Below, piece by piece: positions 34,601 through 43,914 of a stretch of DNA of 47,943 bases (position 1 is its first letter; each line of letters starts with the position of its first letter). The stretch is from DAISIL01 sp036822015 (GTDB lineage Bacteria > Bacteroidota > Bacteroidia > Cytophagales > Bernardetiaceae): NCBI GenBank assembly GCA_036822015.1, contig DAISIL010000021.1:1-47943 (forward strand), written 5' to 3'. The notes beneath the pieces are model-generated. The model did no database searches. It saw nothing but the letters and a program-made list of their open reading frames with translations, and had not been told where the DNA came from. The position numbers and the translations under genes were made by a program.

Positions 34601-37600
34601 TACCCCCCAACCAAACCGTCTGCTCGGGAGAAATCCCCGTAACCCTCGGGCCAGCCGTCATCAACACCGGCCGCTTGTCCTACACCTGGAACACCGGAGC
34701 AACGACCCCCAACATCCAGGTTCGGCAGCCAGGCACTTATCGCCTCACCGTTACGCTCACGAGTAGTCCCCTGGGCTGCTCGGCGACTCAAGAGACTCGG
34801 ATATTTTTCGAGGAATCGCCCGTGGTGGGGCTGCCACCGGATACCTTACTTTGTGCGGGTGCTGATTTTTCGGCGACACTCAACGCCTACGACATCACCC
34901 ACGGTTTTCAGGACATCGTCTATAATTGGTACGAAGAGACGGTTTCGGGTGTCGCCCTCTCGCAGGAGGCCGCCTATCAGATCGACGGGCCGGGAACGTA
35001 CATCGTCCAGGTCATCAATCGGGGCAACGACTGCCAAAGCTTTGACACCGTAGAGGTACGCACGATCCCCCAGCCGACTTTTCAGCTCATCGGACACGCT
35101 CCACCCGTTTGCCAGGACCGGGATACGCTCACGGTCTTTGCCACCAACGTAAACAACCTCCCCGTTCAATGGACAGCCCCTGACGGTGGCATTGTGGCCT
35201 ACAGCCAGGACAGCCTTTCGGTTACGGTCAAGGAAAACGGGATTTATCAAGCCACGATCACGAACCAGGTCGGCAACCTGGTTTGTAGCACCACCAAAGC
35301 ACAAAATGTAGCCCTGGGTATCCTGCCCCTCGACTTGAGCAGCGATACGGCCTTTTGCGCCTCCTCCGAAGGCTACCGCCTGATTGCCAAAGATTTGAGC
35401 CAGGAAGGAAATGACGTAAGCTATGCCTGGTATCTGGCCAGCAATCCATCAAACATCCTCGATACCCGTCCCAACATCACCGTTCGGGCAGGCGGTCTAT
35501 ATGTGGTACAGGTGCGCGATAACGCCCGTAATTGCATCGCCAGAGATACCGTCCGCTTGACAATCAACCCCGTCCCTGGAGCCGAGATCACGGGCTACTC
35601 GGGCGGTACATGCGCCGCCGCCGAGACGCTTCGGGTGGAGGCTACCAATGTCCTGAACTACGAGGTAAGTTGGAGCGGCCCCCGCATTACGTCCATGTCT
35701 GCGGATCGCTTGCAGGTGCGCGTAGGCGAGTCGGGGACATACACGCTCACGATCACCGACCCGAGGACGGGTTGTCGGGGCCGCGACGCTGTTTTTGTGC
35801 AGTTGGGTGATTTTCCGGAGGTCAATTTGCCGAGTACGGCGCGGGTTTGTCAGGGTGATACCGTCCGTTTGGATGCCCGTCGTCCCGAGCATTTGCCGAG
35901 CTATACCTACCGCTGGCGCGATCTCAACACGGGCCAAACGGTGAGCAATGCCCCGATCTATAACGCCCTAAGCACCCAAACCCTCGAGGTAACGGTGAGT
36001 CCAGTTTCGGGCTGCCTTGTCCGAGATACCGTTCGGGTAACGGTGGATGCCCGTCCCGAGGCAGGTTTTGCGCCATACCCGGGGGCTTTCTGCCTGGGCG
36101 ATACCCTGCGCCTAACCGCCACGGGCGGCGATCGTTACCAATGGAACACCGCCGAAAACACACCTACGATCACGCTCATCCCCGATCAGACGGGTACTTT
36201 TGAGTTTCAGGTATTGGTTCGTTTTGAGCAAAGCATCTGCCCAGCACAAACGGCCATCGCCCGAGTGGAGGTATTGCCCAAGCCCATCCTACAACTCTCC
36301 GATACAGAGGTATCGCTTTGCCAGGATGAGATCGTCAGCATTTCGGCGGCGCACTACCAAAACATCCGCTATACCTGGACGAACCTCGAGACGGGTTTTC
36401 TTGTCGGTCAGGCGGCCGAGCAGACCTTTGCCTACGGCGATATTCGCCCGCGTCCCACCTACGATCCCGTTCGTTATCTGGTGCGCATCCAGGACACCCA
36501 AACGGGTTGTACCCAAGCGGATACGCTCCGGGTGCGCTTTGATCGCAAGCCCGAAGCACGCATCTTGCGTAACTTTCCCGAACGGCTCTGCCAGGGCGAT
36601 TCGGTACAACTCGTCGCCACAGGCGGAGAGACCTACCGCTGGAGCAACGGAGCAACGACCCGACGGATCACCTATCCGGCCGACCGCCTGGGCGATCAAT
36701 CCCTGATCGTGGAGGTCAGTCTGGAGAACAACTGCCCCCCTGCTTTCGATACCGTTTATCTATCGGTGCAGCCCGCGCCCACGGTCAAAATTTTGGGGGA
36801 CGATACCTTGCAAGCCTGCGAAGGACAAAACATTACGCTACGCGCCACAGGTGCGCCAAGTTTCCTTTGGAGCAATGGCAGCCGTGCCGACAGCCTGGTA
36901 CTGATGCCCACCGGGACAAGCGTCGTAACGGTCATCGGGACAAGCGAACTTGGCTGTACAGCATCCGATAGCCGCACCGTTACGCTCCTACCCACCGCCC
37001 AGTTGCCGCCACTTTTTGTCCTTTGCCCAGATCAAGATAGCGTAGCCCTCAACGCAGCCAGCCCCACGCGAGCCACGTACCTATGGTCTAATGGTTGGCG
37101 CGATTCGGTATTTTTTGCCACGCGCAGCGGCATTTATTCTGTCCAGATCACGAGCGGTACTTGCGTCTATACCCGCAGTACGGAGGTGCAGTTTTTGCGG
37201 CCCACCCAACTGACCCTCCCCCAGGATACCCTGCTTTGTTTCACCAAAAACGGTCTCCCCGAAACAGACGCACGCCGCGAGCGCCATAGCATCTCGGGGC
37301 GGGTCTTCCCACAAAATACCAACGAAACCTTCTTCTTTGAGCTACTCACCCGAGGCGACAGCAGCGAGCGGCTCATCGACCAAAACCGAGTCAAGGACGA
37401 CGGAAGTTGGCAGGCCGAGATCACACAAGGTGGGGAGTACCATTTGCGCTTACGCAATAACTTCGGGTGTGTCCAGGAGGACTCCTTTGCGGTGCGCGAC
37501 GTGTGCCAGCCCCTCCTCAAGCTCCCCAATGCCTTCACGCCCTCCCCCGCCGACGGTCTCAACGACTACTTCACCCCCTTGATCGCTGATCTCGACCGCT

Positions 37601-37833
37601 TACATCTACGCATCTTCAATCGCTACGGGCAAGTAATTTTTGAAATGATCCGAGACCGATCCGAAGGCTGGGATGGGAGCCTATCAGAAAACGAAGGCTG
37701 GGATGGAACAAAGTCTGGCGATGCCCTGCCAGCGGGTACGTATCTCTACAACGTCATCTGGCAAGGAAAAGACCCCGCCACCGGTAAGCCCATCCGAGAC
37801 ACACAAGAGGGGCTGGTCTATCTCGTGCGCTGA
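31639..37833 (+). CDS. Giant T9SS-secreted repeat protein with CHU_C C-terminal domain
   Basis: A 2064-residue surface or secreted protein. A signal peptide ends at GYAHAQ (cleavage about residue 23). Residues 25-220 look like a reelin-type beta domain (TNFDFNDGELPPGW, FDMQYSVQGG, VSLQYSTDGGANWFEINYW). A PKD domain follows at about 220-270 (DWNFGDGG, FDTPGTYTVTV). Eight similar ~88-residue Ig-like units cover about 272-980, then more divergent Ig-like units each ending in CxxxDTVxV-like strands. The last ~100 residues are the gliding-motility-associated CHU_C domain (LPNAFTPSPADGLNDYF, LRIFNRYGQVIFE, LPAGTYLYNV), a type B sorting signal for the type IX secretion system. Adhesion is likely but not shown. 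The 3' end overlaps the convergent RND gene by 16 bases. Confidence 0.93.
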   Translation: MDSKKVPVLFFVLLCWFAGYAHAQECQILYQTSTGSDSSACQFAQIEFRVTSGGTNFDFNDGELPPGWSSGAGFSVGQEECAAPSLTNDDFYWASTAGANTPFIESSDVDVSNGGRIIFDMQYSVQGGPAPCEGPDAPNEGVSLQYSTDGGANWFEINYWDPSPGTVGTWPFTGAWFTLTEEIPPAAFSPATRFRWIQENSSGRQFDNWGLDNIVITPVLVGDWNFGDGGTAENETQALYSFDTPGTYTVTVNAELPNGNTCTETATVVVYPNPQVGLPADTLFFCQVDGPQDILATETSGLTGITYAWNNPFSGQTDLSNAATLTVDAIIGTLSYEAVITDTTTADRCEGRDTIAVRFFQDPIANLGQDLAFCDLDGAQTLLGRNNSNPPTSVYIWNDLTNGIDSLSTADTLSVSNLSATTTYELIVYGSANNPLGCQERDTLDVRFITPPPLAPLPDSVSFCDGDSLQLISGAAGFHSNQIYYLWNDLTNDSVASETDTLRANIFSATTTYELILTDSATENACQNFDTLTVTFFPNPLRGDQLPDTLQLCDVAIPLDASASSHTADFTYLWNDLTNSNNAIRDSATYLPTNFGAIVDYEVIITDTSTPNACQRRDTVFVPFYTAPVLTPLPEAVSFCDAEGVQSFSVRRPEHGTAVSYQWNDLTNNINDVFVGDTLRAMNFNATTVYEVIATDTTNPALCQSRDTIQVTFYPNPDLAPLPTVADFCDLDGAQTFTVLRPSHTGDFVYRWDDLTNGIPSRSTTPELVANNFSSSTTYTVLVQDNSSPNQCQSRDTIQVRFFTSPTLPSLPTFAQFCDSEGRQAFSLAHPTHTPGFSYQWNDLTTPQPSVSGAATLSANQFSREVEYEGIVTDVRFPIQCQNRLRLTVRFLPNPTLPELPESVSFCTGDGAQTLDAAHPTHIGSFGYRWDDLTDGRNNISAFPRLTADKFGTRTEYQITVTDNNFPNACASRDTVAVTFLESPELTLPPNQTVCSGEIPVTLGPAVINTGRLSYTWNTGATTPNIQVRQPGTYRLTVTLTSSPLGCSATQETRIFFEESPVVGLPPDTLLCAGADFSATLNAYDITHGFQDIVYNWYEETVSGVALSQEAAYQIDGPGTYIVQVINRGNDCQSFDTVEVRTIPQPTFQLIGHAPPVCQDRDTLTVFATNVNNLPVQWTAPDGGIVAYSQDSLSVTVKENGIYQATITNQVGNLVCSTTKAQNVALGILPLDLSSDTAFCASSEGYRLIAKDLSQEGNDVSYAWYLASNPSNILDTRPNITVRAGGLYVVQVRDNARNCIARDTVRLTINPVPGAEITGYSGGTCAAAETLRVEATNVLNYEVSWSGPRITSMSADRLQVRVGESGTYTLTITDPRTGCRGRDAVFVQLGDFPEVNLPSTARVCQGDTVRLDARRPEHLPSYTYRWRDLNTGQTVSNAPIYNALSTQTLEVTVSPVSGCLVRDTVRVTVDARPEAGFAPYPGAFCLGDTLRLTATGGDRYQWNTAENTPTITLIPDQTGTFEFQVLVRFEQSICPAQTAIARVEVLPKPILQLSDTEVSLCQDEIVSISAAHYQNIRYTWTNLETGFLVGQAAEQTFAYGDIRPRPTYDPVRYLVRIQDTQTGCTQADTLRVRFDRKPEARILRNFPERLCQGDSVQLVATGGETYRWSNGATTRRITYPADRLGDQSLIVEVSLENNCPPAFDTVYLSVQPAPTVKILGDDTLQACEGQNITLRATGAPSFLWSNGSRADSLVLMPTGTSVVTVIGTSELGCTASDSRTVTLLPTAQLPPLFVLCPDQDSVALNAASPTRATYLWSNGWRDSVFFATRSGIYSVQITSGTCVYTRSTEVQFLRPTQLTLPQDTLLCFTKNGLPETDARRERHSISGRVFPQNTNETFFFELLTRGDSSERLIDQNRVKDDGSWQAEITQGGEYHLRLRNNFGCVQEDSFAVRDVCQPLLKLPNAFTPSPADGLNDYFTPLIADLDRLHLRIFNRYGQVIFEMIRDRSEGWDGSLSENEGWDGTKSGDALPAGTYLYNVIWQGKDPATGKPIRDTQEGLVYLVR
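32452..34580 (+). repeat. Eight tandem ~88-residue (about 265-base) repeat units in the giant protein
   Basis: Each unit begins with NPxLxxLP..xxFCD, passes through YxWNDLTN and TTxYEVxxTD, and ends with CQxRDTxxVxF plus a linking Tyr or Phe. The WNDLT or WDDLT core recurs in seven of the eight; the first unit has WNNPFSG. Some segments are near-identical in DNA (for example around 32826 and 33100). Boundaries are approximate. Confidence 0.8.
37662..37706 (+). repeat. In-frame 30-base tandem duplication trace in the CHU_C domain
   Basis: CGAAGGCTGGGATGG occurs at 37662-37676 and again at 37692-37706, exactly 30 bases apart, so EGWDG appears twice ten residues apart before LPAGTYLYNV. Typical CHU_C domains have a single WDG at this place. 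The intervening 15 bases have diverged. Confidence 0.85.
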
Positions 37834-40800
37834 ACCATCAAGACGGGTAGCACTACAAAGACAGCCAGCAACGAAAATAACAAGCCACCCGTAACGCCCG
37901 CCGCCAAAGAAAACCAAAACGGCTCTTCGTTCCACAAAAAGGGTAGCAAACCTAAAAAGGTAGAAAAAGTCGTAAGTAAGATCGGATAACTTTTGGCATA
38001 AATGGCTTTGAAGAACAGTATGTGATCCGGATGCTTGCTTTTGTGGCAGTGTTTGAAATGATTAAAGGTGTCCATCACAAAAATAGCCGCATTCACGACC
38101 AGCCCCCCCAACAAAACAAAAGCAGCATATCCTCCCTGATCGAAATACACCTCTAGCCCACCAAAAGTAAGAAAAACGCCAATGAAAGCCGTAGGTATCA
38201 CCAGCAAAATAACAAATGCTTGCCTAAGACTTTCAAATAAAATACTGCAAATAAAAAATATCATCACAACTAATACGCCCAAAAGTGCATAGGGTTTGCT
38301 GGCTTTCTGCCAGGGGAAGAAATCCGGTCGCAATTCTTTCACTTGATAAGCTGGTGGCAGTTGTGTTTGATACGCCTCCAGAGTGCTGGCCAGAAACTTT
38401 TCCCCAAAAGATCGGTTGCCATAATAATCAAAACCCAGCACTCGGATATACAAACGGTTTTCTTTGTGTATCGCACTGGTGCTTTTTTCTGGATGCAGAT
38501 GAAGAAAATCCTTCCAGGCTACGGACTTTCCTTGGATCGTAAAACTTCCTGATTTTAAATCTTGTAAAGAGAGCTGTTGTGCATTTTTGGAGACTAACTT
38601 TGCGGGCAGTCGTTGCCCTTGATAGGGTAGGTATAGGTCTGTCCCTGATGATGGTCGTTGGAGATGCCAGGCTGTTTGCCAGTCGGTGAGGCTTAAGTTT
38701 TGGTCGGCCAAAGCCTGCATATCCAAATGAGAGGCTAGGCTTATCCGCTCCCGCTCCTGATACGTGAGGCGTTCGTTGGTCTTGACCATCGGGACGCGCT
38801 TGTGAGCAGCTAAACGGTATGCTAATTTTTGAGCTTCTTGCTCCAATTCTTGATAGTTAGGGCCGCGCATCTCTACGCGAAAGCTTGCCAGGTTGGGTGC
38901 ATTGCTATTACTAAAACCCCTCGGCCCCACGCCGTAGATATTCCAGGAAGCACCATCTAAACCGACAGCTAAACGCACCAACTGGTTTTTGAGCGTGAAG
39001 GGATAATTTGTTTTGGCAACGCTATCGGTAAACAAAATCACCACTCGTCCCTGCCTGGCACTTGCTTCTGTCAAGAATTTCTCAATATAACCTTTATTTA
39101 ATTCATTTTTTAGCATGTATTCAATATGTTTGAATAAATCATTCATTTGTTGCGCTGTTGTGCCATCGGGCATTTCGGCTTCTACGTACAACTTCATGCG
39201 CTCAGGGCTTCGATAAGCAAAGCGTTCGTAGCCATAACGCACAAAAAGCCGAAGGCTTCCTCCCAGATAGCGATCTATGTAGGGACGAAGCTGCTGCTGA
39301 TAAAAATCTGATCCGATGGTAGCCATATACCAGGAGTTGTTGGGCAGGCCAGAGGGCAACCAAAATACGGGCATCCCGAAAAGCAGTAGCCAAATGAGGA
39401 GTGTCTTTTTGCGATGGCGTGATAAAAATAAAATGAGTAATGTGTATTTTTTGAATATTCTAAGTGATCTTCGATTGCTTTGGGAAAATAAAACAGGGGC
39501 TTTGTTGTTTTCTGAAACAATAAGCAAGCGATAAATCGCCGGTGTAAAAAACAAAGCTATGGGCAAAGAGATAGCCAAACTCAAACTGACCACACTAGCA
39601 AAATCGCGTAGATTGACTTGTAAATCTTCGGGCAACAAGAAGACCAAAGACAAGGCAGATATGGTTGTAAGCGAGGCAGCCACCAGCGACAAAAACACCG
39701 ATCCTGTACGCCTATAATGAAGCCCATCAAAAGTTACCAGGGCGTTATCCAGAATCAAACCAAAGGAGATGGCCACCCCTGCCAGGGTGTACAGATGTAC
39801 AGGAATAGCGAGAAGATATAGCGCAAGAATCGTTAAAGACAGATTCACTAATAAGCTGATTATCAAAACAAAAAGATGTTTTATATTTCGCTGCCATGCT
39901 ATAATAAATACCGACAAGATAAGGAGCGAAAGCAGGGCCCTGTGATAGGTTTTGCGGAGTTCCTGGTTAAGGAATACGCTCTGATCCCATTCCAGGTGCT
40001 GGGTGAACTGCTCGGGCAAAGGTAGGGTTTTCATGGCTGCCTTAATCGCCTCCGTAGCCACAATAACATTACTACCTTTGCGCAACTGAAAGGACAGCGT
40101 AACGGCCGGTTCACCATTGACCCGATAGTACCGCGAGGGCATCTCATGGCTTAGTTGCCAGCTCGCCAAATCAGCAAAATATAGTATAGGTTTTTTGGAA
40201 ATAATTATCTTATCTATTTTTTCTTTTTTTGAAGGAATGGGTAGCCTTTGAAGCCAAGTGTATCCCCCTTCGCGGTTGCGTACTTGCCCCATGTGGGTAA
40301 GGCGAAATGCTTCCCCGATGTGTTGGCGCAACTGTTGATGGGTGATCCCGTAATCGTTCATTTGGTCAGGATCGTATGTAATTTCTATTACTTTTTGATC
40401 TGCTCCGTGTATTTGGATGCTTTCTATGTCAGGAATAGCAAAAAAATGCAACTTTGTCGCTTCCCTAAACCATACTTCGATGTCTGTTCCTGACGTGGGC
40501 CCATGGATGGCATACACCAGGGCGGCCTCTGTTTGGGGGGGCCTGCCAGCCGTCCGGATAACCGGATAAGAAAGCCCTTCCGGTAGCTTTGGGTACAAGC
40601 GACGCAAGTGCATGGCTATTTCAAATTTTTTAATTTCTATATCTGTTTTCTTCTCAAAGTCAAGCGTAATTTCTCCGCCGTCATAGCGTGAGACCGAACG
40701 TATGCCTTTGATACCGTCTATCTGAGCAAGTGCGCCTTCAAGCGGGGCAGTAGCTAAGTTTTCGACAAGATCGGGGGCGGCCCCTGGTAGTTGATAGCTT

Positions 40801-40916
40801 ACCTGCAAAGATGTATCTTTATCATCAGGGAGTAAGCTCACAGATAAATATCTGGAAGAAATAAGCCCCAAAAAACTCATAATCAGAAAGATAAATACAA
40901 TGCGAAAAGGACTCAT
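37818..40916 (-). CDS. RND efflux permease, second of a pair (divergent)
   Basis: A 1032-residue inner-membrane RND protein with the usual layout of TM1, porter domain, TM2-6, TM7, porter domain and TM8-12. TM4 has GLILDNALVTFDG, keeping the first of the two AcrB proton-relay aspartates with Asn at the second. The TM10 region is LLGGLVVNAAIFVMDTFNHF. The N-terminus is atypical, lacking the common FxRRP segment (MSPFRIVFIFLIMSFLG). It starts by ATGA overlap with the stop of the first permease gene, implying equal translation and a possible mixed trimer, as in MdtB/MdtC. Its substrate is unknown. No outer-membrane factor gene follows; the next gene converges and overlaps by 16 bases. Confidence 0.92.
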   Translation of the reverse strand: MSPFRIVFIFLIMSFLGLISSRYLSVSLLPDDKDTSLQVSYQLPGAAPDLVENLATAPLEGALAQIDGIKGIRSVSRYDGGEITLDFEKKTDIEIKKFEIAMHLRRLYPKLPEGLSYPVIRTAGRPPQTEAALVYAIHGPTSGTDIEVWFREATKLHFFAIPDIESIQIHGADQKVIEITYDPDQMNDYGITHQQLRQHIGEAFRLTHMGQVRNREGGYTWLQRLPIPSKKEKIDKIIISKKPILYFADLASWQLSHEMPSRYYRVNGEPAVTLSFQLRKGSNVIVATEAIKAAMKTLPLPEQFTQHLEWDQSVFLNQELRKTYHRALLSLLILSVFIIAWQRNIKHLFVLIISLLVNLSLTILALYLLAIPVHLYTLAGVAISFGLILDNALVTFDGLHYRRTGSVFLSLVAASLTTISALSLVFLLPEDLQVNLRDFASVVSLSLAISLPIALFFTPAIYRLLIVSENNKAPVLFSQSNRRSLRIFKKYTLLILFLSRHRKKTLLIWLLLFGMPVFWLPSGLPNNSWYMATIGSDFYQQQLRPYIDRYLGGSLRLFVRYGYERFAYRSPERMKLYVEAEMPDGTTAQQMNDLFKHIEYMLKNELNKGYIEKFLTEASARQGRVVILFTDSVAKTNYPFTLKNQLVRLAVGLDGASWNIYGVGPRGFSNSNAPNLASFRVEMRGPNYQELEQEAQKLAYRLAAHKRVPMVKTNERLTYQERERISLASHLDMQALADQNLSLTDWQTAWHLQRPSSGTDLYLPYQGQRLPAKLVSKNAQQLSLQDLKSGSFTIQGKSVAWKDFLHLHPEKSTSAIHKENRLYIRVLGFDYYGNRSFGEKFLASTLEAYQTQLPPAYQVKELRPDFFPWQKASKPYALLGVLVVMIFFICSILFESLRQAFVILLVIPTAFIGVFLTFGGLEVYFDQGGYAAFVLLGGLVVNAAIFVMDTFNHFKHCHKSKHPDHILFFKAIYAKSYPILLTTFSTFLGLLPFLWNEEPFWFSLAAGVTGGLLFSLLAVFVVLPVLMVQRTR

Positions 40917-43912
40917 AAGGTAACGCGATAAGCCAGAGGGACAAAAAAGAGTGCTGAAAGTGTCCCGACAAGCAGCCCACTCACCAACGCCACAACCAAG
41001 GGAGCCTGTAGCTCCGCCCCAATCCCGGTACCAAAAAGCGTCGGGAGTACAGCCAAGATGGTCGTAAATGTGGTCATCAAAATAGGTCTTAGGCGCAAGA
41101 TGCCTGCCCGATGGACTAGCTCAAAAGGGGTAGATAAGGTACTTTTCAATTTTAGTTTATTGATCGTATCTATTTTTAGAATAGTATCATTGACCATAAT
41201 CCCAAGCATCACAATCAATCCAATACCAGACATCAAGTTGAGTGAATAGCCCCCCAAATATAAGCCAGCCAAAGCACCAGCTATACCCAACGGCAAACTC
41301 AACAAGACGATTAAGGGCTGTAAGAATGACTCAAATTGTGCCACTAGAATAAAATAAAGCAATATAACAGCAATAAACAAAACAAAAATTATTTCGTTCA
41401 TATTTTTCTTATTTTCTTCAAAACCTCCCTCCCAGTCAGTCTGAAGATCAGGCGGGAGCGCGGACTCGACTGCCTGCCGCTCCTCCGTACTTAGCATGGG
41501 CCAGGTAAAACTTTGATATATCCCCTGCGCATCTGCAACAGTACTCCGATAGCTCGTAAGCGGTAGCAGACGCACAAAGTCAGACAAAGGAAAGCCGTTG
41601 GTAAGAATGGTTTGATGTAATATTTTATCAAAATTTTCTTTGTTTTTAAGTTGGAGTAAAATAGGCATTCTTTGCCCAAACGCCTGAATATACGTGATGG
41701 GATACTGCCCAATCTGTTGCTTAACTTTCTCGATAAGCTCGCCTTCGGAGATACCATAAACAGCCGCTGTCTCGGTATCCAAAGACACAGCAAATTGTGT
41801 TTCGGTGGCTGTTCCTGCGCCCATACGTGTAGGAAGAATTGCGCTTAGCTTATCGTAAAGTCGCTGTAATTTATCAGGGCTGAGTACTTGACTTACATCA
41901 TTTTGACGAATACGCAACTCCTCTCTTTGCTCTGTATTTGGAAAAAGTTGAGAGAAGGCATCTGGTGGAGCCATGAAAGAAAACCTAGCTTCGGGATCAT
42001 GCTGACGCAAGGCATCCGCCAGCCGTTTTTGGGCAAGCAGGCGGGCATCAGGACTAGAAAATTCAAGAAAAATATGCGCCTGGCCTGGCGTACTTAACTC
42101 GGGATCAAGGAGATATTCTCGCTCACCTATATCTATCTCGGCAAGGCTAATTAGATCGTTGATTTGATGTAAGTATGCTAATGTTTTTTTGTTATTTTGC
42201 TCAATATCTATCGAACGATTCCAGTTGATTTGCAGCACCTGCTCGGACTTAGAAAGCAAGGGCAAACCCTCAACGGGAAGCAAACGCCACAACCAAAATG
42301 GAGTAAAGATACCCAATGAAAAAAGCAGCAAAAAGAGTTTCTGCCGTCGCCAGACTATCCCAAAGGCTTTATCGTATAACTTCACTGAAAGTTGATATAA
42401 AATGTTTTTTTGATCTACGTTTTTACTTTTTGCGAGCAAAAATAAGTGTGGGAGAAATAAAAATGCTACAAAAAGAGAACTAAATAAAATAATCGCTATT
42501 GAAACCGCTTGATCGTAGAATAATGCACCTGATATACCAGAGATAAAAACTAATGGAACAAAAACCGAAAGTGTCGTTAAGGTAGAGCTTAGCAGTGGAG
42601 CGATCACATCTTGTACGCCCATAACACAGGCAGTTAGTCGGTCTTTGCCTTCGGACAAAAAGCGAGTCATATTATCCAGGATGATAATGCTATTATCAAT
42701 CAGCATTCCCAAACCTAAGGCCATCCCGCTCAAAGAAATAATGTTGATGGTCAAGCCTGTCAAATAAAAAAGCCCCATGCCCAAAAGCAGTGAAAGCGGA
42801 AGCGTACAGGCAATCACAAGCGACATACGCCAGCTCCCCAAAAAAAGGAAAATCACCATCACTACGCCTGCCGCCCCTAGCAACAAGGTATTACGCAAGT
42901 TTTGAATGGAAACATCTAATAAGGTATATTGGCTTTGCGTAAACTGAAATTTCAGGTTAGGATATTTTTTCTCAAGAGTTTTCACTTCATTTTCAATGCG
43001 AAAAATAACTTCTTGCATTTTTGCGCTAGGCTGCTTGTATAAAGCAAAGACAAAAGCATCTTTTGCAGCTCCTGCTTGCCAAAACAAGTGATACCCTTCC
43101 GGTACTTCGGCTTCTTGACGAATTTCGGCGATCTCTCCCAACGGCAACACACCACCGCCAGGAAGCCGTACTGGAATAACTGCAATATCTCCAGCGTGCC
43201 GCAGCAGTGGCGATGACTGAAGCCAGTAGCGGTACTGCCCATCCCGAACGGAGATCGAAGAGAGCGGTTGATTAGCTGATCGTATCAATTCAAGAATTTG
43301 ATTTTCAGTTATTTGTAAAGATCGCGAAATATCCTCCCGTGGGCTTATCGTGATCTGCTCCCGTATCTGTCCGTTCATATCGACCAGAGAAACGCCAGGA
43401 ATACCCTCCATCTGCTTTTTGATGACTCGGGTTACTAACTCCGAAGTTTTGGCATCTTTTAATGATTGTGGCGTGATTTGGAGGCGTACTAAGGGAATAT
43501 CATTTGTGTTAATTTTGATAACATTGGGGCGTTCTAAGTCTCGGGGAAGGCTACTCAAGAGTCGGTCTAGCTTTTCGTTGGCTTCCATGTAGGCCAGGCG
43601 CATCCGAGTACCAAAATTGAATGCTAAGCGCAACCGCCCCCTTTGGTTGTACGCTTCACTCTCAATGGCTGAAATACCGTTAAGGGTCAGCATTTCAGCA
43701 CGTAAAATGCTTAGTACATTTTGCTCAACTTCGGTGGGTGAGTGTCCTGGATAATCGACTTGTATCAGCAGTTGGGGTACGTCGATGGGTGGAAGCAGCG
43801 AAATAGGCAACTGCCCCGCAGCCAAAATTGACAAAATAGCTAAGGCCAAAAAACTCATCAGTACACCTATCGGGCGACGAAAAAGGAAATTCAATAACTG
43901 ATAAATGTACAT
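40913..43912 (-). CDS. RND efflux permease, first of a pair
   Basis: A 999-residue RND transporter with a canonical N-terminus (NFLFRRPIGVLMSFLALAIL) and DVPQLLIQVDYPGHSPTEVE. TM4 has LGMLIDNSIIILDNM (Asp-Asn at the AcrB D407/D408 positions, a common variant). The C-terminal half has GIMVNDTILKIDTINKLK and RLRPILMTTFTTILAVLPTL. It should use the proton gradient to export a small molecule, lipid or peptide. It starts 2 bases after the adaptor stop and its own stop overlaps the second permease start. The two permeases are clearly different proteins and not a recent duplication. Confidence 0.94.
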   Translation of the reverse strand: MYIYQLLNFLFRRPIGVLMSFLALAILSILAAGQLPISLLPPIDVPQLLIQVDYPGHSPTEVEQNVLSILRAEMLTLNGISAIESEAYNQRGRLRLAFNFGTRMRLAYMEANEKLDRLLSSLPRDLERPNVIKINTNDIPLVRLQITPQSLKDAKTSELVTRVIKKQMEGIPGVSLVDMNGQIREQITISPREDISRSLQITENQILELIRSANQPLSSISVRDGQYRYWLQSSPLLRHAGDIAVIPVRLPGGGVLPLGEIAEIRQEAEVPEGYHLFWQAGAAKDAFVFALYKQPSAKMQEVIFRIENEVKTLEKKYPNLKFQFTQSQYTLLDVSIQNLRNTLLLGAAGVVMVIFLFLGSWRMSLVIACTLPLSLLLGMGLFYLTGLTINIISLSGMALGLGMLIDNSIIILDNMTRFLSEGKDRLTACVMGVQDVIAPLLSSTLTTLSVFVPLVFISGISGALFYDQAVSIAIILFSSLFVAFLFLPHLFLLAKSKNVDQKNILYQLSVKLYDKAFGIVWRRQKLFLLLFSLGIFTPFWLWRLLPVEGLPLLSKSEQVLQINWNRSIDIEQNNKKTLAYLHQINDLISLAEIDIGEREYLLDPELSTPGQAHIFLEFSSPDARLLAQKRLADALRQHDPEARFSFMAPPDAFSQLFPNTEQREELRIRQNDVSQVLSPDKLQRLYDKLSAILPTRMGAGTATETQFAVSLDTETAAVYGISEGELIEKVKQQIGQYPITYIQAFGQRMPILLQLKNKENFDKILHQTILTNGFPLSDFVRLLPLTSYRSTVADAQGIYQSFTWPMLSTEERQAVESALPPDLQTDWEGGFEENKKNMNEIIFVLFIAVILLYFILVAQFESFLQPLIVLLSLPLGIAGALAGLYLGGYSLNLMSGIGLIVMLGIMVNDTILKIDTINKLKLKSTLSTPFELVHRAGILRLRPILMTTFTTILAVLPTLFGTGIGAELQAPLVVALVSGLLVGTLSALFFVPLAYRVTL

Positions 43913-43914
43913 TT

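Noticed and set aside
39700..42710. Asp-Asn instead of Asp-Asp in TM4 of both RND permeases
   Set aside because: The DN variant is common among RND transporters, so it is not evidence of inactivation.
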